Part shown: positions 14,918-25,400 of the stretch, piece after piece
Layout: every line of letters starts with the position of its first letter
How positions within the stretch are numbered: the stretch's first letter is position 1
Source: Parus major
Taxonomy: Eukaryota; Chordata; Aves; Passeriformes; Paridae
Direction: 5' to 3'
DNA: 64,000 bases
NCBI RefSeq assembly: GCF_001522545.3
Contig: NC_031776.1
Location: 27,601,634-27,665,633, forward strand
Notes under the pieces: model-generated
The model's input: the letters and a program-made list of their open reading frames with translations, nothing else
The model's database searches: none
What the model was told of the DNA's origin: nothing
Program-made: the position numbers and the translations under genes

Positions 14918-15893
14918 TCATTGTTTCCTAATGTTACTCTGCAGAGTCCTTTGTAACCTGGCTATGTTGGCATCCAAGGCTGCTAAGCTATTTTTAAAGT
15001 CTTCTTCATCTCGAGAAGTAAATGTTGAGAAAGAAGATGCACTCCAGTCAGACCTCCCTGAGAAATCATCAAATGAAATGCAACTAAAATCAGCTGCTTT
15101 ACTGCCTGTTTTCTGAGAAATCCCTGTTGGAAATGGCATCGATGTACGAGGGTATGTACCTGGCTGAGGCTGGTCTGGTTTATCCATGAAATCTTTTGCA
15201 GCCCCACTTGGAATGCCTCTTGGTCTCACTTGGACTTTGTCTCCTTCTGGCTTTGCTTTATCCCCTGTAACTTCAAGCGTGTTTTCCACACTGTTTTTCA
15301 CACTGTATCCAGCATTTAATTTATCCAGTAGAGCTGGATCCTCACATCCATACTGCTGCACAGAGCTTGGAAACTCACAGTGGTAATCCAGCCTCTGACA
15401 AGCCCCTCTGCTCTGGGGTAGCAGACTGCTTCTTCCAGAGACTGACTGCTGTTTTTTAGAGGCACTGCTAGTCAGTGGAATATAAATTGTCTCATCCAAT
15501 TTGGTTTGATCATCTAGTAAAGTTCCAGAATCACTCCCTGTTTCTGCATCTTGCTTCAATGGAGCTGGTGGTCCTTTGGGAGCTGAAGTTCGTTCTTCTG
15601 TGAATGTACTGTTAATTTTACTTCCTTCAGCAGCAAACTTTTCATAGGACAGATTTTGCATTTCTACTTCTCCAGTTTTATTTGGGAATTGAAGATCTGT
15701 ATCTATCAAAATATGATCCATTTCTAATGTTTTAAGGTAAGTCATTACTGAAGTACTCCCAGGAAACAGCTCAGGTTGCATCTGCTTTTCATGGTCTTCC
15801 AAAAGAGACTTTGAGAGAGCTTTTTCAGGTTTGGGTCTGACACTGTCCCCTGTGAGGTCAGATAGAAGCTTGGCCATGCTGCCCTGCAAAGTT
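14918..15893 (-). CDS. CCDC14: CCDC14 coding exon 13 (last coding exon, 976 nt)
   Basis: Acceptor TTTTACCCTAACAG, phase 2 in, TGA stop at 14920-14918. Encodes [13 protein letters not shown], then a Ser/Pro/Asp-rich tail (with [12 protein letters not shown]) and a C-terminus with [20 protein letters not shown] and [13 protein letters not shown] that is strongly conserved in the family. The tail is probably disordered. Frames overlapping this exon on either strand are shadows. Confidence 0.96.
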
Positions 15894-18800
15894 CTGTTAG
15901 GGTAAAATCAACCAAACAGATTCAAAATCAGTCACTAAAAAATATTAGTTAAAAACTTTTCTATAGAAACAAAACATTAGATTTATCAGGCTGTGGCAAA
16001 GTTGCAGTGCACTTTCTAGACAGTGTTATAAAATGCAGTACAAATGTGAACCAATTCCAAGTTTTTTGAATTCTTCTTCAGCTCACTGTAGCTAAAAAGT
16101 AACAAAAATGGCACAACCCAATGAAGCTCTCCAGATTATTCCTGGTGTACATGCTTTGAGCAGCACAAGATGAAATAAATCAATGCCAAGAAACAGTTAC
16201 AAAGCAGATAGAAGCAGTTACCAAAATCACTAAAAAGGTTTTCTAAATAATTCTTCCCATTGCATCAAAATAAAAAAAACCCCAAAACATAATAAAAGAA
16301 AGAATTCTTCTATCTTTCTGCTTTTTCCATCAGAAAAGATGAACGTTTAGATGTTTATGTCTCTGGCATATACACACACATGTGTAATGTGACATCATTC
16401 TACCACCACCTGGTGGTCAGCACAGCAGTCACAGAAGTGTCTAACATTCTACTGAAGAATTTGAAATGTCTATTCAAAATATTCTGCTGTTCCAATCAGT
16501 CCCAACTATAAACATGACAGACAAAAGTTTTGTTTCCTCTTCACAACATATCCGAAGCAATTATATACACACTACTATGCATCTGCAAAAAGCTATTTGT
16601 TTCTCCCAGCCTGCCACTATTTTCAGCATAAAAGAGCAAGATGAAGTAAATTCACAGCAATAGTTCTTACTGGCAGATCTGCTATTAGGAGTTAAGACTT
16701 CACATAAGTTATGGCAGATAGTATTTTACTTTACCACAGAACTCAAGTCATGGAATATGACAACTCTGTTTTAAAACAAAATTATAGCAACATTGTAACC
16801 AAAAGAACTGCAAGAAGTTTTAGTTTATGAGACCTCCTACCACCAAGATACTAAGAGTACAATAATCCACAGGATGAAAAAAAAAAACCCCAAAACCTCA
16901 AGGAATAAGAAAGATTTTTAAAAAAATAAAAACAATGCCAGGAGGTCAAAAAAAAAAAAAAAAAGCTTAGCCAATAGTACCTGGTTAATTCCCTCAATCT
17001 CTTAACTTCTGCATCACGCTGACGTAACGTTATGCCCAAAATTTTATTTTCTTTCTCTGAAGCTTCCAGCTTAAACTGAAGGCTCTTCACAGTTCCTAAT
17101 GCCTCTTCCACTTCTGAAATGCCAACAAGAACTTACATAATTATTTCATTTAACTTTTAAAATGCTAAACAAAGAATAACCAAATTGAAAACACGCACCA
17201 ATCTTTAGCTTGGTGGAATGAATGTCATAATGCTGTTTGTTTTCTAGCAATTCTTCTTCTTTATCTTGAATACTTTTTCCAAGATGTTTATTTTCTTCTT
17301 TCTGACTTTCTATTATTTTCAGTAGTTCCTCATTTTTAGCCTGCAGTGAATCAAGGCCTTTCTGCGATTCTTTTAATTGACTCTGGAGCATCATATTCAA
17401 GGACTGCAAAGAAACCACTACCAAAAGTAAAACATAAAATGTTTATGTGTTTTGTGTGGTAGCTTGAATTTCTAAACCAAACTAAGTTTTTAAATAATCT
17501 TGGTAATATGAATAGATGAATTTTGGTTACAGATAGAAGGGTTTTGGGTTTGTTGGTTTTTTTTTTGTTTTTTTTTTTCAGCAAGATAAAGCTCAAGCTT
17601 TCTTCTTAATTATTTAATAAACCATCTTCATTTTAAGAGGTACATAAGGAAAAATAACCTGCTTGGCAGCTAAAGAGCCAAATCCTACTATGTGGAGTCC
17701 AAAGAAGCTCAACAGTCCATGCAAATGCAGTTGCAGCATTAGACCCACTTAGTTCAGCTATTACTAAAGGCCAAAATACATATATATGTATGAAACTACA
17801 GATATATAAATAAAAATATCTTTTGTAATAAAGATTTAAAAAATATGCCCCAAGCAACATTATTGGTACTTTACATTCATAGCTGCAGCTCTGTCCAGAT
17901 GTCTTCTCACTGCTTTCTTGTTCCCTAAGTTGCTGGTTTAATATTCTTAGTCTCCTAAATGTGAATTGTGAAAATGCACAAAATCAGTAATATTAGAATA
18001 CACTCAGAAGGACTGCACTGTAAATTAGTTTGGTGAGAAGTTGCTTTTGAGAATTAAATGCCAGGGAATATTTCAGAAATATAAAGAAGTCTTAATAACA
18101 CCTTCTTACATTCTGGTACTTCTTCAACACAAAATATCCTTTCCAAGTATCTGGTAAATATGTGAAGTAAATCTGATGTAAATTCTCTCCAGTTATGTGA
18201 AAACCCCCTGACATGAGAAACACTTTTTATTTGAGAATAAACTACAAAAAGAATATGAGCAGGCTAACTATCTTGATAGTGCAGTTTTTAGAGTGATGCA
18301 TTGAGGTAACTCATGCTACTAATATACCAAAGTCATGCTGTGTTAATTATTGCTTTTTAGAGTATATATGGCCTTACCAGCATGCTTTCTAATTCGTAAA
18401 TATTGCAGACAAGAAGGGAAGAGCCTTAACAAATGCAATTTTAGCCAGAGCAGTTAAAGATGCTTTAGATGCAGCTACGGTAAGCACAGGCTCACAAAGC
18501 TCCCCACCTGCGCAGCTGGGCATTCTCACTCCGGAGAGGCTGCAAAGCCAGAGCTATTTCAGCCTGGATATTTGTACTTCCCACTACAGCTGGCAGCAAT
18601 GATACAGAGTCTTCTATTTCACTCATCAACCTCAGCATTTCTGAGTCACCTGCAAGAAGTGAGGGAAAAAAAGAGACTCCATAAACCTATAAATCTGTAA
18701 TATAACTAGCGTTTTACATGTGATTAAGCAATCTGCAAAGTTATTTAATAGGGATTTAATAGTATCAGGGTTTTTTTTCCCTCCAAGAAAACTTCATCTT

Positions 18801-21800
18801 TAACTCTATTTATTTAAAGTTGTTAAACTTGAGTATGAAAACTATGCTTCACATACTCAGTAAAACACAACTCACCATCTCTCCAACCAGCCTTGGTGGG
18901 ACTGCTATTGCAATCTGTCCACACCAGGAAATTTCTTGGGGAAAGCTCTCTTTACAAAACAGCAACAACCTTTATCGTGCTAACATGATAATATTAAAAT
19001 ATTACAAAAATATATTAATACTTATCCAGAGTGAATCCTGAAGGATTTATACTTGTGAAAAACCACAGTAAGATGTCAAACATGATCTGACACATACAAC
19101 TTCCAGAAACTGAAGTGCTCACTCCTTTCATCGAGCTCTTGTGTTATTTGTATGTAATGACTCTACTGCACAATGAAAATGTCCTCACCTTGATCTATTA
19201 CCAGCGCTCTGAGCTCACCCATAAGATGCTTTATAGTCCTAACTTTATGGGCAGTTTCTTCTGGACTTTCCTTTCTAGATTTTAGAACTTTCCTCACATA
19301 ACTTGTCTTACAGCTTGTATCTTTCACTGGAGACATGTCAAGTACAGTCAATTCATCTTCTTCACTGACCATGTCCTCACTGTGCTCTTCAGAAGTATCC
19401 TCCTCTGTGTCACATGAGCCATCATGTTTTGCTGGACAGTGATGATGGCCCCTCTGTTCAGGTCTGCCATTCAGGATTTCACTGGATTGTAACAGGGCTT
19501 GTATGCACCACATCACATCTGCTTCTTTCATCTGCTGCTCTTGGCTTGGGGCTATCTCTCTGGCAGAGGATGTTGGGATCAAAGCAGGCATTGAAGGGGT
19601 TGATGCTCCAGGTGCTGTACAAGGGATCACAGCAGGTGGAGCAGTTCCAGACTGTGTTTGTGCAGCAGCAGCAGCAGCAGCAGAAACCACTGGGCAAACC
19701 ACAGGTCCTCCCATCTCCGGAACACATTCATTGGCACTCTCTACAGGACCACCCTGCATAAAAATATTCTAATTAAACAAAAAATTAACATGATTTTTAA
19801 TCTTTAGGGAAAAAACCAACAAACAGCACTACCCTTATCTGACTCAATGAAGACTTGTTCATTCTTTGCTAATTATAAGAACAACTACAAATTAATAATG
19901 GAATCATCTTCCTGTATAATAAGGAGCACTTAAAATGCAAGTCTGATTTAGATTACCTTTATCTTAAATGTTATTGGCAACATTAAAACAGTTCTTTTAC
20001 AACTGTTCTGTAATGAAAAAAAATTCAGTAGTTTCTTGAATCCAAGCAGAACAGGGAAGAAGAGAAATATTATGCACAACACTGTTACCTTTCAGTATTT
20101 TAAGTAGATGAACTTTAAAGTCAAGGTCCTCACCTTGCTCATCTGCCTGCAGATGGAAGGTAAGTCTACAGTCTTACACATTCAAGGTGGATTCAAGCCC
20201 TTTGCCACATTTCCTGAGGTGGCAGCTGGTATTCTCCGTCACCTCTATTCTATACCCTGAAATACACAGGCTTTTTAACATGTGCCTCTAAGATAATGTC
20301 TGAAGAAATAATTGCCTTGACCATTGGCAGGGAGACCTCCATATGATATATGAGTTCTTTTCTCAGGAGTTGGTTAATGACCCTAGTGTGCATTACTGAG
20401 AATGCAATTAACAGTAATCAGTAATTTCCTGCACTTTCCGTGTTTGCTGTCCATTACAGAATTCCCCAGGTAGAAGCAAGCAGCCAGCTGAAATGCCCCT
20501 AATTTCATTTTTTGGTGTCTACATAAAATGTGTTTTGAATAGCAGTGTTTTCTCTATGCATCACTACAGTTAGAAATACACAATTTTTTTAAAGGAAAAT
20601 TATTAGGAAAACTGACACAAGGAAATGTATAAATAAATAGGCAGTGCTAATTCAGTCTTTATTGATAGTGAGAATCAAACTTTTACTTACAGAATGAGTG
20701 GATAAAGGATTAGCTGAATGCTGCAGGGACAGTGCTGATGTGGAGGTTGGTAACTGGTAATTCAAAGCTGTAACATTTTGACATCCTAAAAGAAAACAAC
20801 ACTCATAGATCAGGGCAATGTGGGAAAAACTCATGCAGTTAAATAGTCAACTCTACATTAATACATCCACTAACCCTGGTTCGAGGTAGGACAAGGAGTT
20901 ACAGCAGGAATTTCATTACTCTTCTGTGTGGGCTGGCCAGTTATCAGAGACATCTGGGTTTGCACATGCTCATACAGTTTCTGATACACCTCAGGAGAGT
21001 GTTCATTGCAAGGCACATGAATTGATTGAACCATCTGATTCTCTGCTGCACTGGAAAGTTCCTTCTCAATAGGAAGTGTGGTAGATGAGGCAATTTTTCT
21101 ATTTAATATTGGCACTGTAGAGAAAGAAAGAACAAAGAACTCCAGCTGAAGCTGCCTGTCTTCTTGATCTACACAAACCCATTGTACTGTCTGGCAGATT
21201 CTGGAAGGCTCTCTTGAAAACAGAAACGAAGATCCTATGGCCCAGGATTACAGTCAGATTTTGATTCTCCAGCTAATGAATCCATCATTTTTTTCTTCCA
21301 GGTAGAGCAACCTTAACCAGTTGGACAGACAGCTGTCCTTGAAGGGACTACAGGGACTTAATCCTACAGAAGGTCAGTTTTAAAATGCAATTCTTAAAAT
21401 CTCTGCTTAGGTATAATTAAAACTCTGTAATTTTACAGTGCTGGGAAGATTATCAGCTACATGTTCACTTCCTACAGTTCCCAAAGGGCATTCTGCTACA
21501 CAGCTGACTACAGGCCCCACTCACCTACATGATTAGAAATTGCACAGAAGCAACAGGGTGCAGAGAGGCAGAAATGATAATAAATGAAATATTTCCCCTG
21601 GGAGCAACTCAGCTGACAGCACTCCATCTATCTTTCCATTCAAGTAATTTGGCCACTAAACCATTTGAGGTCTTGTTTCTAGCCCCACTTCCCTATTTCC
21701 ACAAATCCTTCTTTCAGAAAAGCCAGGCTGGACACTGAACTTCAGATCAGTTTCTAGCTGTGGATCCTAAATTGAGACCAAGCACTGCAATGCTTCCTAT

Positions 21801-24642
21801 CCAAGAGAAATAGGGAAAGGGTATTATCAGTCTCCTCCATACTTCCTACCAGATAAACCTGATGATGTTGGTACTTGTAAAAACACTCAACTTTCTTCCT
21901 TGTACTTGAAGTTCAAACACTTGTGAACTTCAGTAATTGTTTAGTAAACATTTAAGGTTTCTGAAAGGAAATAATACATTATTTTGTGGATCCCACTCTG
22001 GATGAACCTGTGACAAATGGCAACAATTATTTGAAGCCTCACTGAATCTCACTAAGCTGAGAAATCTTTCAATGTTGCTTGAATAAAAAAAATTAAATCA
22101 AGCCTAAGAAAGCCCACTTACCAATTTCTTTTTGGACAGGGGCGGGAGTAATGATTCTTTTCAACCCTTTCTTCTTGGAGGTATTTCCTTTGGTTAGAAA
22201 AGGCTTGGAAGTAAATTTACAGGTAGCTGTTTTCCCAGGTTGTTTATTGACAGTCTCCCTTCCTAGTATTAATTGAAAGAAAAAGGGCTCAACAAAACAA
22301 ATCAAGAGAGTATTACAAAACCTAAAAACATAACTTGTGCTTTAAATGGGTACAACCTGTAGCTTCCTTTTGTAAGATATTCTTCAGCAAAGCTGCACAA
22401 TGGTCAAGTCCATTCTGAATAGTATCAACCTGCACAAAGAGCACTGCAGTCAGTAAACGAGTACCACTGTTTTCTTTCAGTAAACCAAGATGCTGTTTTA
22501 GAGCTGTGTACCCCAATCTGCCACCTGACAAAGAACAACTCATAACCAAAAAAATGTATCATTGCCCATGTACTACTTTGTAATTACATGGAAGTTTGCA
22601 AACACACAGATTCTGCAAAATAACTAAATTGCACTGTTGCATCCATGTCTATTTGCTGGATTTTACATTAATTACATGTATGTTTTTTATCCTTAGTCCC
22701 ACGTACAGTTAAACCATTATCTACAGCCTAATTGTATTTTGGAGACAACTGGCTCAGGAGTACACAAAACCAGTACTGCAGCACTGACTCAGTGCTACTT
22801 CTTCTTTTCAGCACAAAAACCTAACAAGGGCAGCTGCTCTTCTGTAAGGGCCAGCCCTTGTCCATAAGCAGCTTATCTGTGTTTGCAAAATCTATCCTGT
22901 GCCTTGAGGAGATCTGTCAGAGCCAAACACCTCACACAAAGCCCATTTGCTCCCATCTGCAAGATGTAGTACAGACACTCTTGCTTGCCTTGCAGGAGCA
23001 ATTTCAGGTTATTAATGCAAATTAATCAGGAGCTAAATTAATCTGGCTTTCTTCTGCTACTGAAGGTATTCCAAGTTCCCTTCTCTTTAGATATCAAGGA
23101 TGACTGTGTTAAAGAGCCATTTAATTACCTGATTGTCAGATTCAGTGGAATAGAATTCTGCATCAGAATGGCATTCTTTCCTTAAGCCAGACCTAAGAAA
23201 TTGAAATTTACTGTTTATACCATCTCCTTAATGGGAAACAAAGTAAAAAAAACACCCTTACTTTCATTCAGTAATAGCAAGCAAAAGAGTATTAATTTTA
23301 TCATGAAACAAAATAACCTTCTCTTTCTGAAAACTTTGCATGGCTGCAACAAACATGTTAAGCAGATAATAACAGCTTATGTCAAAGAAGAATTCAGTCT
23401 CCACTCAACAGTCTTACATATAGCTAGTAATTACATAAATTCAGTCTTTTATAAATAAAGCATGCAGAATGAAATCTGTATTTTTATATGTAAAATTTCT
23501 ATTCAGTTTGTGCCTCTCTGATCATGAGGTACTTAGAACCCTTCAGCTTAAAATGTTTTATATATACATACAAGGATTTTTAGTTCAATTGTCAGGCATG
23601 ACAAGTATAAGGCTCCCAAATGCTCACACATACACTCAATTTTAAACAGTATTAGTAAAGAAGGTCTTACTGATTTCTTCCATTTGTTAGTTTAACTGCT
23701 CCTGACAGCCTTCCAGAAGACAGAGCCTGTTGATTACAGAAATACACTTTGATTTTCACAAAGTATTTTCACAGCACTTGAAGACTACTATTGCCCACCA
23801 CTTCCAAGAACTTTTGCCAAGGTTCAAGGGACATCAGTTCAAGGGAAGTTACAGCTTGCTAGTCAAGGGGGCAACTGCTGCTAGCAGAGCCCGAGACTTG
23901 TGGGTTTCATTTCACAAAACATACCTTGACAGCAGGATGCTTTGTTAATTTCCACAGCATTCTACAGACACGGACACTTAAGGGCTCTCCAAGAGCTGAT
24001 GTACAAATGTGTTTCAAATAGAAACTATGCTTGATAAATACAGACCTGAACTGTGGGGATTTTAAGAATCATCTATGGCCAGAGCACACAGCACGAGGCT
24101 AGAAGGGACCACAGTGGCTCAAGCAGAGCCATCCCAGAACACATGGCAGAGGTCTGCATCCTGACCTGTTCCTGAATATCTCCAGTGAGGGAAACTCCAC
24201 ACCCTCTCTGGACAATCTGTTCTTCCTCGTGTTCAGGTGGAACTCCCTGTGCATCGGTTTCTGCCCACCGCCTATTGTGTGCTATTGCTCGGCCTCACCG
24301 GGAAGGTCCGCTCTCAGCCATCTCCTCCCGGGGCTCAACACCCACAGCCCCTGGAGCCTCTCTAGGAGCTCCACGTCTCTCGGGCAGAGACAGGCCCAGA
24401 CCCGCACACAGCGCCTCAGGACCACTGTCAGATGGCTGCGGTGCCAGCCGGCCTCGGCCTCGGAAGGCCCGACCTCGCGCAGGAGTCGTTACACGGACGG
24501 CAGGGAGGATTCCCCGACGCCCCCTCACCCCCTCCGAGCACACCCGGGCCCTAGCGAGGAGGCCCCGAACAAAAACCGGCCCCACCCGTTCCCCCCGGCC
24601 CGCACGCACCTTGCGGGGCCGCGCAGCCCCCGGCGCAGCCAT
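14918..24642 (-). CDS. CCDC14: CCDC14, coiled-coil centriolar satellite protein, complete gene of 13 coding exons
   Basis: The span covers 13 coding exons (listed separately) totalling 2817 nt, or 938 residues plus a stop. Every junction has GT-AG ends and matching phase. Recognition rests on family sequences I know: [20 protein letters not shown] and SMAKLLSDL near the end of the coiled coil, DETIYIP further on, and a conserved C-terminus with [12 protein letters not shown] and [10 protein letters not shown]. Layout: basic N-terminus (1-45), low-complexity middle with an Ala run (259-265) and an acidic stretch (about 349-369), coiled coil (about 425-615), then a long Ser-rich tail. In human cells the protein is at centrosomes and centriolar satellites and is reported to restrain centriole duplication; that role is known from the family, not seen here. 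The start ATG is the first in its frame, has A at -3 and G at +4, and sits in a CpG island. Length is close to human (about 950). No frameshift or stop was found. The exact 5' start is the least certain part. Confidence 0.95.
16948..16964. repeat. A17 homopolymer in CCDC14 intron 12
   Basis: Seventeen A on the plus strand, so a T-run in the CCDC14 transcript 17 bases past the exon 12 donor. A further A-rich stretch follows at 16877-16926. Confidence 0.9.
16981..17113 (-). CDS. CCDC14: CCDC14 coding exon 12 (133 nt, coiled coil end)
   Basis: Acceptor TTGGCATTTCAG, donor CCAG|GTACTA, phase 1 in and phase 2 out. Encodes [20 protein letters not shown] followed by [19 protein letters not shown], the most recognisable block of CCDC14. 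The intron to exon 11 is only about 85 bases. Confidence 0.94.
17199..17417 (-). CDS. CCDC14: CCDC14 coding exon 11 (219 nt, coiled coil)
   Basis: Acceptor CTTTTGGTAG, donor ATTG|GTGCGT, phase 1 in and out. Encodes a heptad-rich segment including [33 protein letters not shown] and [17 protein letters not shown] second AG lies 12 bases downstream (TTTGCAG); it would break the frame, so the first is chosen. Confidence 0.92.
17557..17578. repeat. T-rich run in CCDC14 intron 10
   Basis: T10-G-T11, an A-rich run in the sense of the transcript, about 140 bases before exon 11. Confidence 0.88.
17875..17954 (-). CDS. CCDC14: CCDC14 coding exon 10 (80 nt)
   Basis: Acceptor TTCACATTTAG, donor GAAT|GTAAAG, phase 2 in and phase 1 out. 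It continues the coiled coil with [12 protein letters not shown] and then a Ser-rich spacer. Too short to stand out as an ORF. Confidence 0.88.
18508..18649 (-). CDS. CCDC14: CCDC14 coding exon 9 (142 nt)
   Basis: Acceptor CTTCTTGCAG, donor CGCAG|GTGGGG, phase 1 in and phase 2 out. Encodes a stretch including [15 protein letters not shown] and [16 protein letters not shown], where the coiled-coil region begins. Highly typical of the family. Confidence 0.92.
19189..19753 (-). CDS. CCDC14: CCDC14 coding exon 8 (565 nt, with Ala run and acidic stretch)
   Basis: Second-largest exon: acceptor TTTTTATGCAG, donor CAAG|GTGAGG, phase 0 in and phase 1 out. It encodes a run of seven alanines (product residues 259-265) from a GCA/TGC repeat, a Pro/Ala-rich linker, a helix containing [20 protein letters not shown], an acidic stretch (about residues 349-369) and a basic helical end containing [18 protein letters not shown]. 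The frame stays open for a few codons into the intron, but the donor and the in-phase join to exon 9 fix the end. Confidence 0.93.
19663..19683 (-). repeat. CCDC14: (CAG/CTG)7 repeat coding poly-Ala in CCDC14
   Basis: Seven uninterrupted CAG triplets on the plus strand, read as GCT/GCA-type alanine codons by CCDC14 on the minus strand (product residues 259-265). Likely length-polymorphic. Confidence 0.9.
20691..20785 (-). CDS. CCDC14: CCDC14 coding exon 7 (95 nt)
   Basis: Acceptor TTCTTTTAG, donor TCT|GTAAGT, phase 1 in and phase 0 out. Encodes a Ser/Thr/Leu-rich stretch (contains [12 protein letters not shown]). The intron to exon 6 is only about 89 bases. Confidence 0.88.
20875..21114 (-). 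CDS. CCDC14: CCDC14 coding exon 6 (240 nt)
   Basis: Acceptor TCTCTACAG, donor CAGG|GTTAGT, phase 1 in and out. Encodes 80 residues including [20 protein letters not shown], a helical segment, then a Pro/Thr-rich linker. The donor has G after GTTA rather than the GTAAG consensus, and is the weakest donor in the gene. Confidence 0.9.
22122..22262 (-). CDS. CCDC14: CCDC14 coding exon 5 (141 nt)
   Basis: Acceptor ATACTAG, donor ATTG|GTAAGT, phase 1 in and out. Encodes a basic, Lys-rich segment (contains [20 protein letters not shown]). It is separated from exon 4 by an intron of only about 94 bases. Confidence 0.88.
22357..22429 (-). CDS. CCDC14: CCDC14 coding exon 4 (73 nt)
   Basis: Acceptor with a good pyrimidine tract, CTCTTTGTGCAG; donor ACAG|GTTGTA; phase 0 in, phase 1 out. 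Encodes [20 protein letters not shown] and a few more residues, an amphipathic helix. The open frame runs on upstream of the acceptor (to about 22549), but those extra residues do not join in phase to exon 3, so they are treated as intron. Confidence 0.85.
23129..23192 (-). CDS. CCDC14: CCDC14 coding exon 3 (64 nt)
   Basis: Acceptor TTTCTTAG, donor CAG|GTAATT, phase 2 in and phase 0 out. It encodes a stretch containing [14 protein letters not shown], an acidic Ser-rich block that I recognise from the N-terminal part of the CCDC14 family. Confidence 0.88.
23671..23726 (-). CDS. CCDC14: CCDC14 coding exon 2 (56 nt)
   Basis: Too short to appear as an ORF. It is preceded on the minus strand by AATCAACAG and followed by the donor GTAAGA. 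Phase 0 in, phase 2 out, encoding [18 protein letters not shown]. Its 56 nt are exactly what is needed to bring exon 1 into frame with exon 3. The Ser/Gly-rich basic sequence fits the N-terminal part of the family. Confidence 0.8.
24080..24400 (-). mobile_element. CR1 LINE fragment in CCDC14 intron 1
   Basis: Contains the avian CR1 3'-region text read in reverse, such as CTCAAGCAGAGCCATCC, AATATCTCCAGTGAGG and TTCCTCGTGTTCAGGTGGAA. Orientation is inferred from the order of these blocks. The right edge fades into the CpG island. Confidence 0.8.
24610..24642 (-). CDS. CCDC14: CCDC14 coding exon 1
   Basis: Encodes [11 protein letters not shown] and ends in AAG followed by the strong donor GTGCGT, phase 0. 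The ATG context is GGGACCATGG. No ATG lies upstream in this frame inside the CpG island. This frame does not join directly to the exon at 23129; it needs the small 56-nt exon between them, which supports both calls. This N-terminus is too short to recognise on its own, so the start is inferred. Confidence 0.75.
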
Positions 24643-24654
24643 GGTCCCGGCCCG

Positions 24655-24690
24655 GCCCCGCCCCCGCCAGCCCCGCCCCCGCCAGCCCCG
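24655..24690. repeat. Two tandem 15-base GC-box units plus partial third
   Basis: GCCCCGCCCCCGCCA occurs twice in direct succession, followed by GCCCCG. Each unit carries a CCGCCC-type GC box. The array lies just upstream of the CCDC14 ATG, in its 5' UTR or core promoter. Confidence 0.85.
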
Positions 24691-25035
24691 GCCAATCACC
24701 AACCGGTCCGACGGTGAGGGGCGGGGCTGATGCAGGGGGAGGGCCTAACGACCCCGCCTCGCGGCGCGCCGGCGGCGGCGGGCGCGGGAAGGGGAAGGAG
24801 GGGAGGGAAGCACCGGGGTCGGGGATTGGCGGAGAGAGGGAGCGGAGTAGCCAATGGGAGACGAGATGGGGAAAGGGCGGGGCTAGGGCGGGCCGTGAGG
24901 GGAGGTGCGTGCCTGGCCTCGCCCCGCCGCTCCATGAGGGAACGGCCCCTCCGGAGCCAGGAGTGCTCGGCTGGCTGCTGTTCACCGGGAACACGGGCTC
25001 CGTACACCCGTAAAATAAGTAGAAAACCTGCTGGT

Positions 25036-25400
25036 CACAGAGTCACAGAATCAGTCGGGTTGGGAGAAACCTCCCTGCTCCTCGAATCCAGCCTGTGACC
25101 AAACTCCACCATGTCTGCCAGACCTTGGCACTAAGTGCCACTCCCAGTTTTTCTTAAACACTTCCCAGAGTTCGCTACTTTACCACATCTCTGGGCAACC
25201 CATTCCAATGTCTAATCGCCCTTCCAGCGAAGAAACGCTCCTCGTGTCCAGCCTGAATCTCCCCTGGCGCAGCTCGGGTCTCTGTCCTCTGGTCCTGCCT
25301 GGCGCTTTGGGCCTGCCTGTGCAGCCGCAGGGACACCGGGGTAAAGTAGCCTGACATGGGAAAGGAGCTGCTGGATCGCGGTGTGCACGCTGAATCCATC
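25036..25400 (-). mobile_element. CR1 LINE 3' end fragment upstream of CCDC14
   Basis: Starts with the reverse complement of the CR1 terminal repeat (TCACAGAGTCACAGAATCA) followed by GGTTGGGAGAAACCTCC, TGGCACTAAGTGCCA and TCTCTGGGCAACCCATTCCA, all hallmarks of a minus-strand CR1 copy with intact 3' end. Moderately CpG-rich and therefore probably young or near a protected island. Confidence 0.88.

Larger units (their letters stand above)
15894..24609 (-). other. CCDC14: CCDC14 introns
   Basis: Twelve introns. The long ones are 23727-24609 (with a CR1 fragment), 23193-23670, 22430-23128, 21115-22121, 19754-20690, 18650-19188, 17955-18507, 17418-17874 and 15894-16980. Three are under 100 bases (22263-22356, 20786-20874, 17114-17198). 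Apart from A- and T-runs just inside or near exons 11 and 12, and the CR1 fragment in the first intron, I see no repeat or RNA gene in them. Confidence 0.85.
24450..24960 (-). promoter_or_regulatory. CCDC14: CpG-island promoter of CCDC14
   Basis: A dense CpG stretch over the start codon, TATA-less. GC boxes are at about 24717-24727, 24875-24883 and 24885-24892. CCAAT boxes are at 24692-24696 and 24851-24855 in plus orientation and at 24825-24829 in minus orientation. A 15-base GC-box unit is repeated in tandem at 24655-24684. Such mixed-orientation CCAAT and GC boxes are typical of housekeeping, often bidirectional, promoters. No plus-strand gene is recognisable beyond it. Confidence 0.8.

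Noticed and set aside
14904..15386. Frames overlapping the last CCDC14 exon
   Set aside because: Shadows of the recognised coding frame.
19414..19772. Plus-strand frames over CCDC14 exon 8, one with a Gln run
   Set aside because: Shadows of the coding exon; the Gln run is just the CAG repeat read on the other strand.
22430..22549. Open extension of CCDC14 exon 4 upstream (begins [19 protein letters not shown])
   Set aside because: It reads well, but neither of its possible acceptors joins in phase to exon 3, while the acceptor at 22430 does and has a better pyrimidine tract.
24185..25098. Several 100-180 codon frames on both strands across the CCDC14 CpG island
   Set aside because: GC-rich DNA has few stops. 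The frames are Arg/Pro/Ala-rich, overlap each other and the CR1 fragments, and have no family signature. Only the 11 codons of CCDC14 exon 1 are supported.
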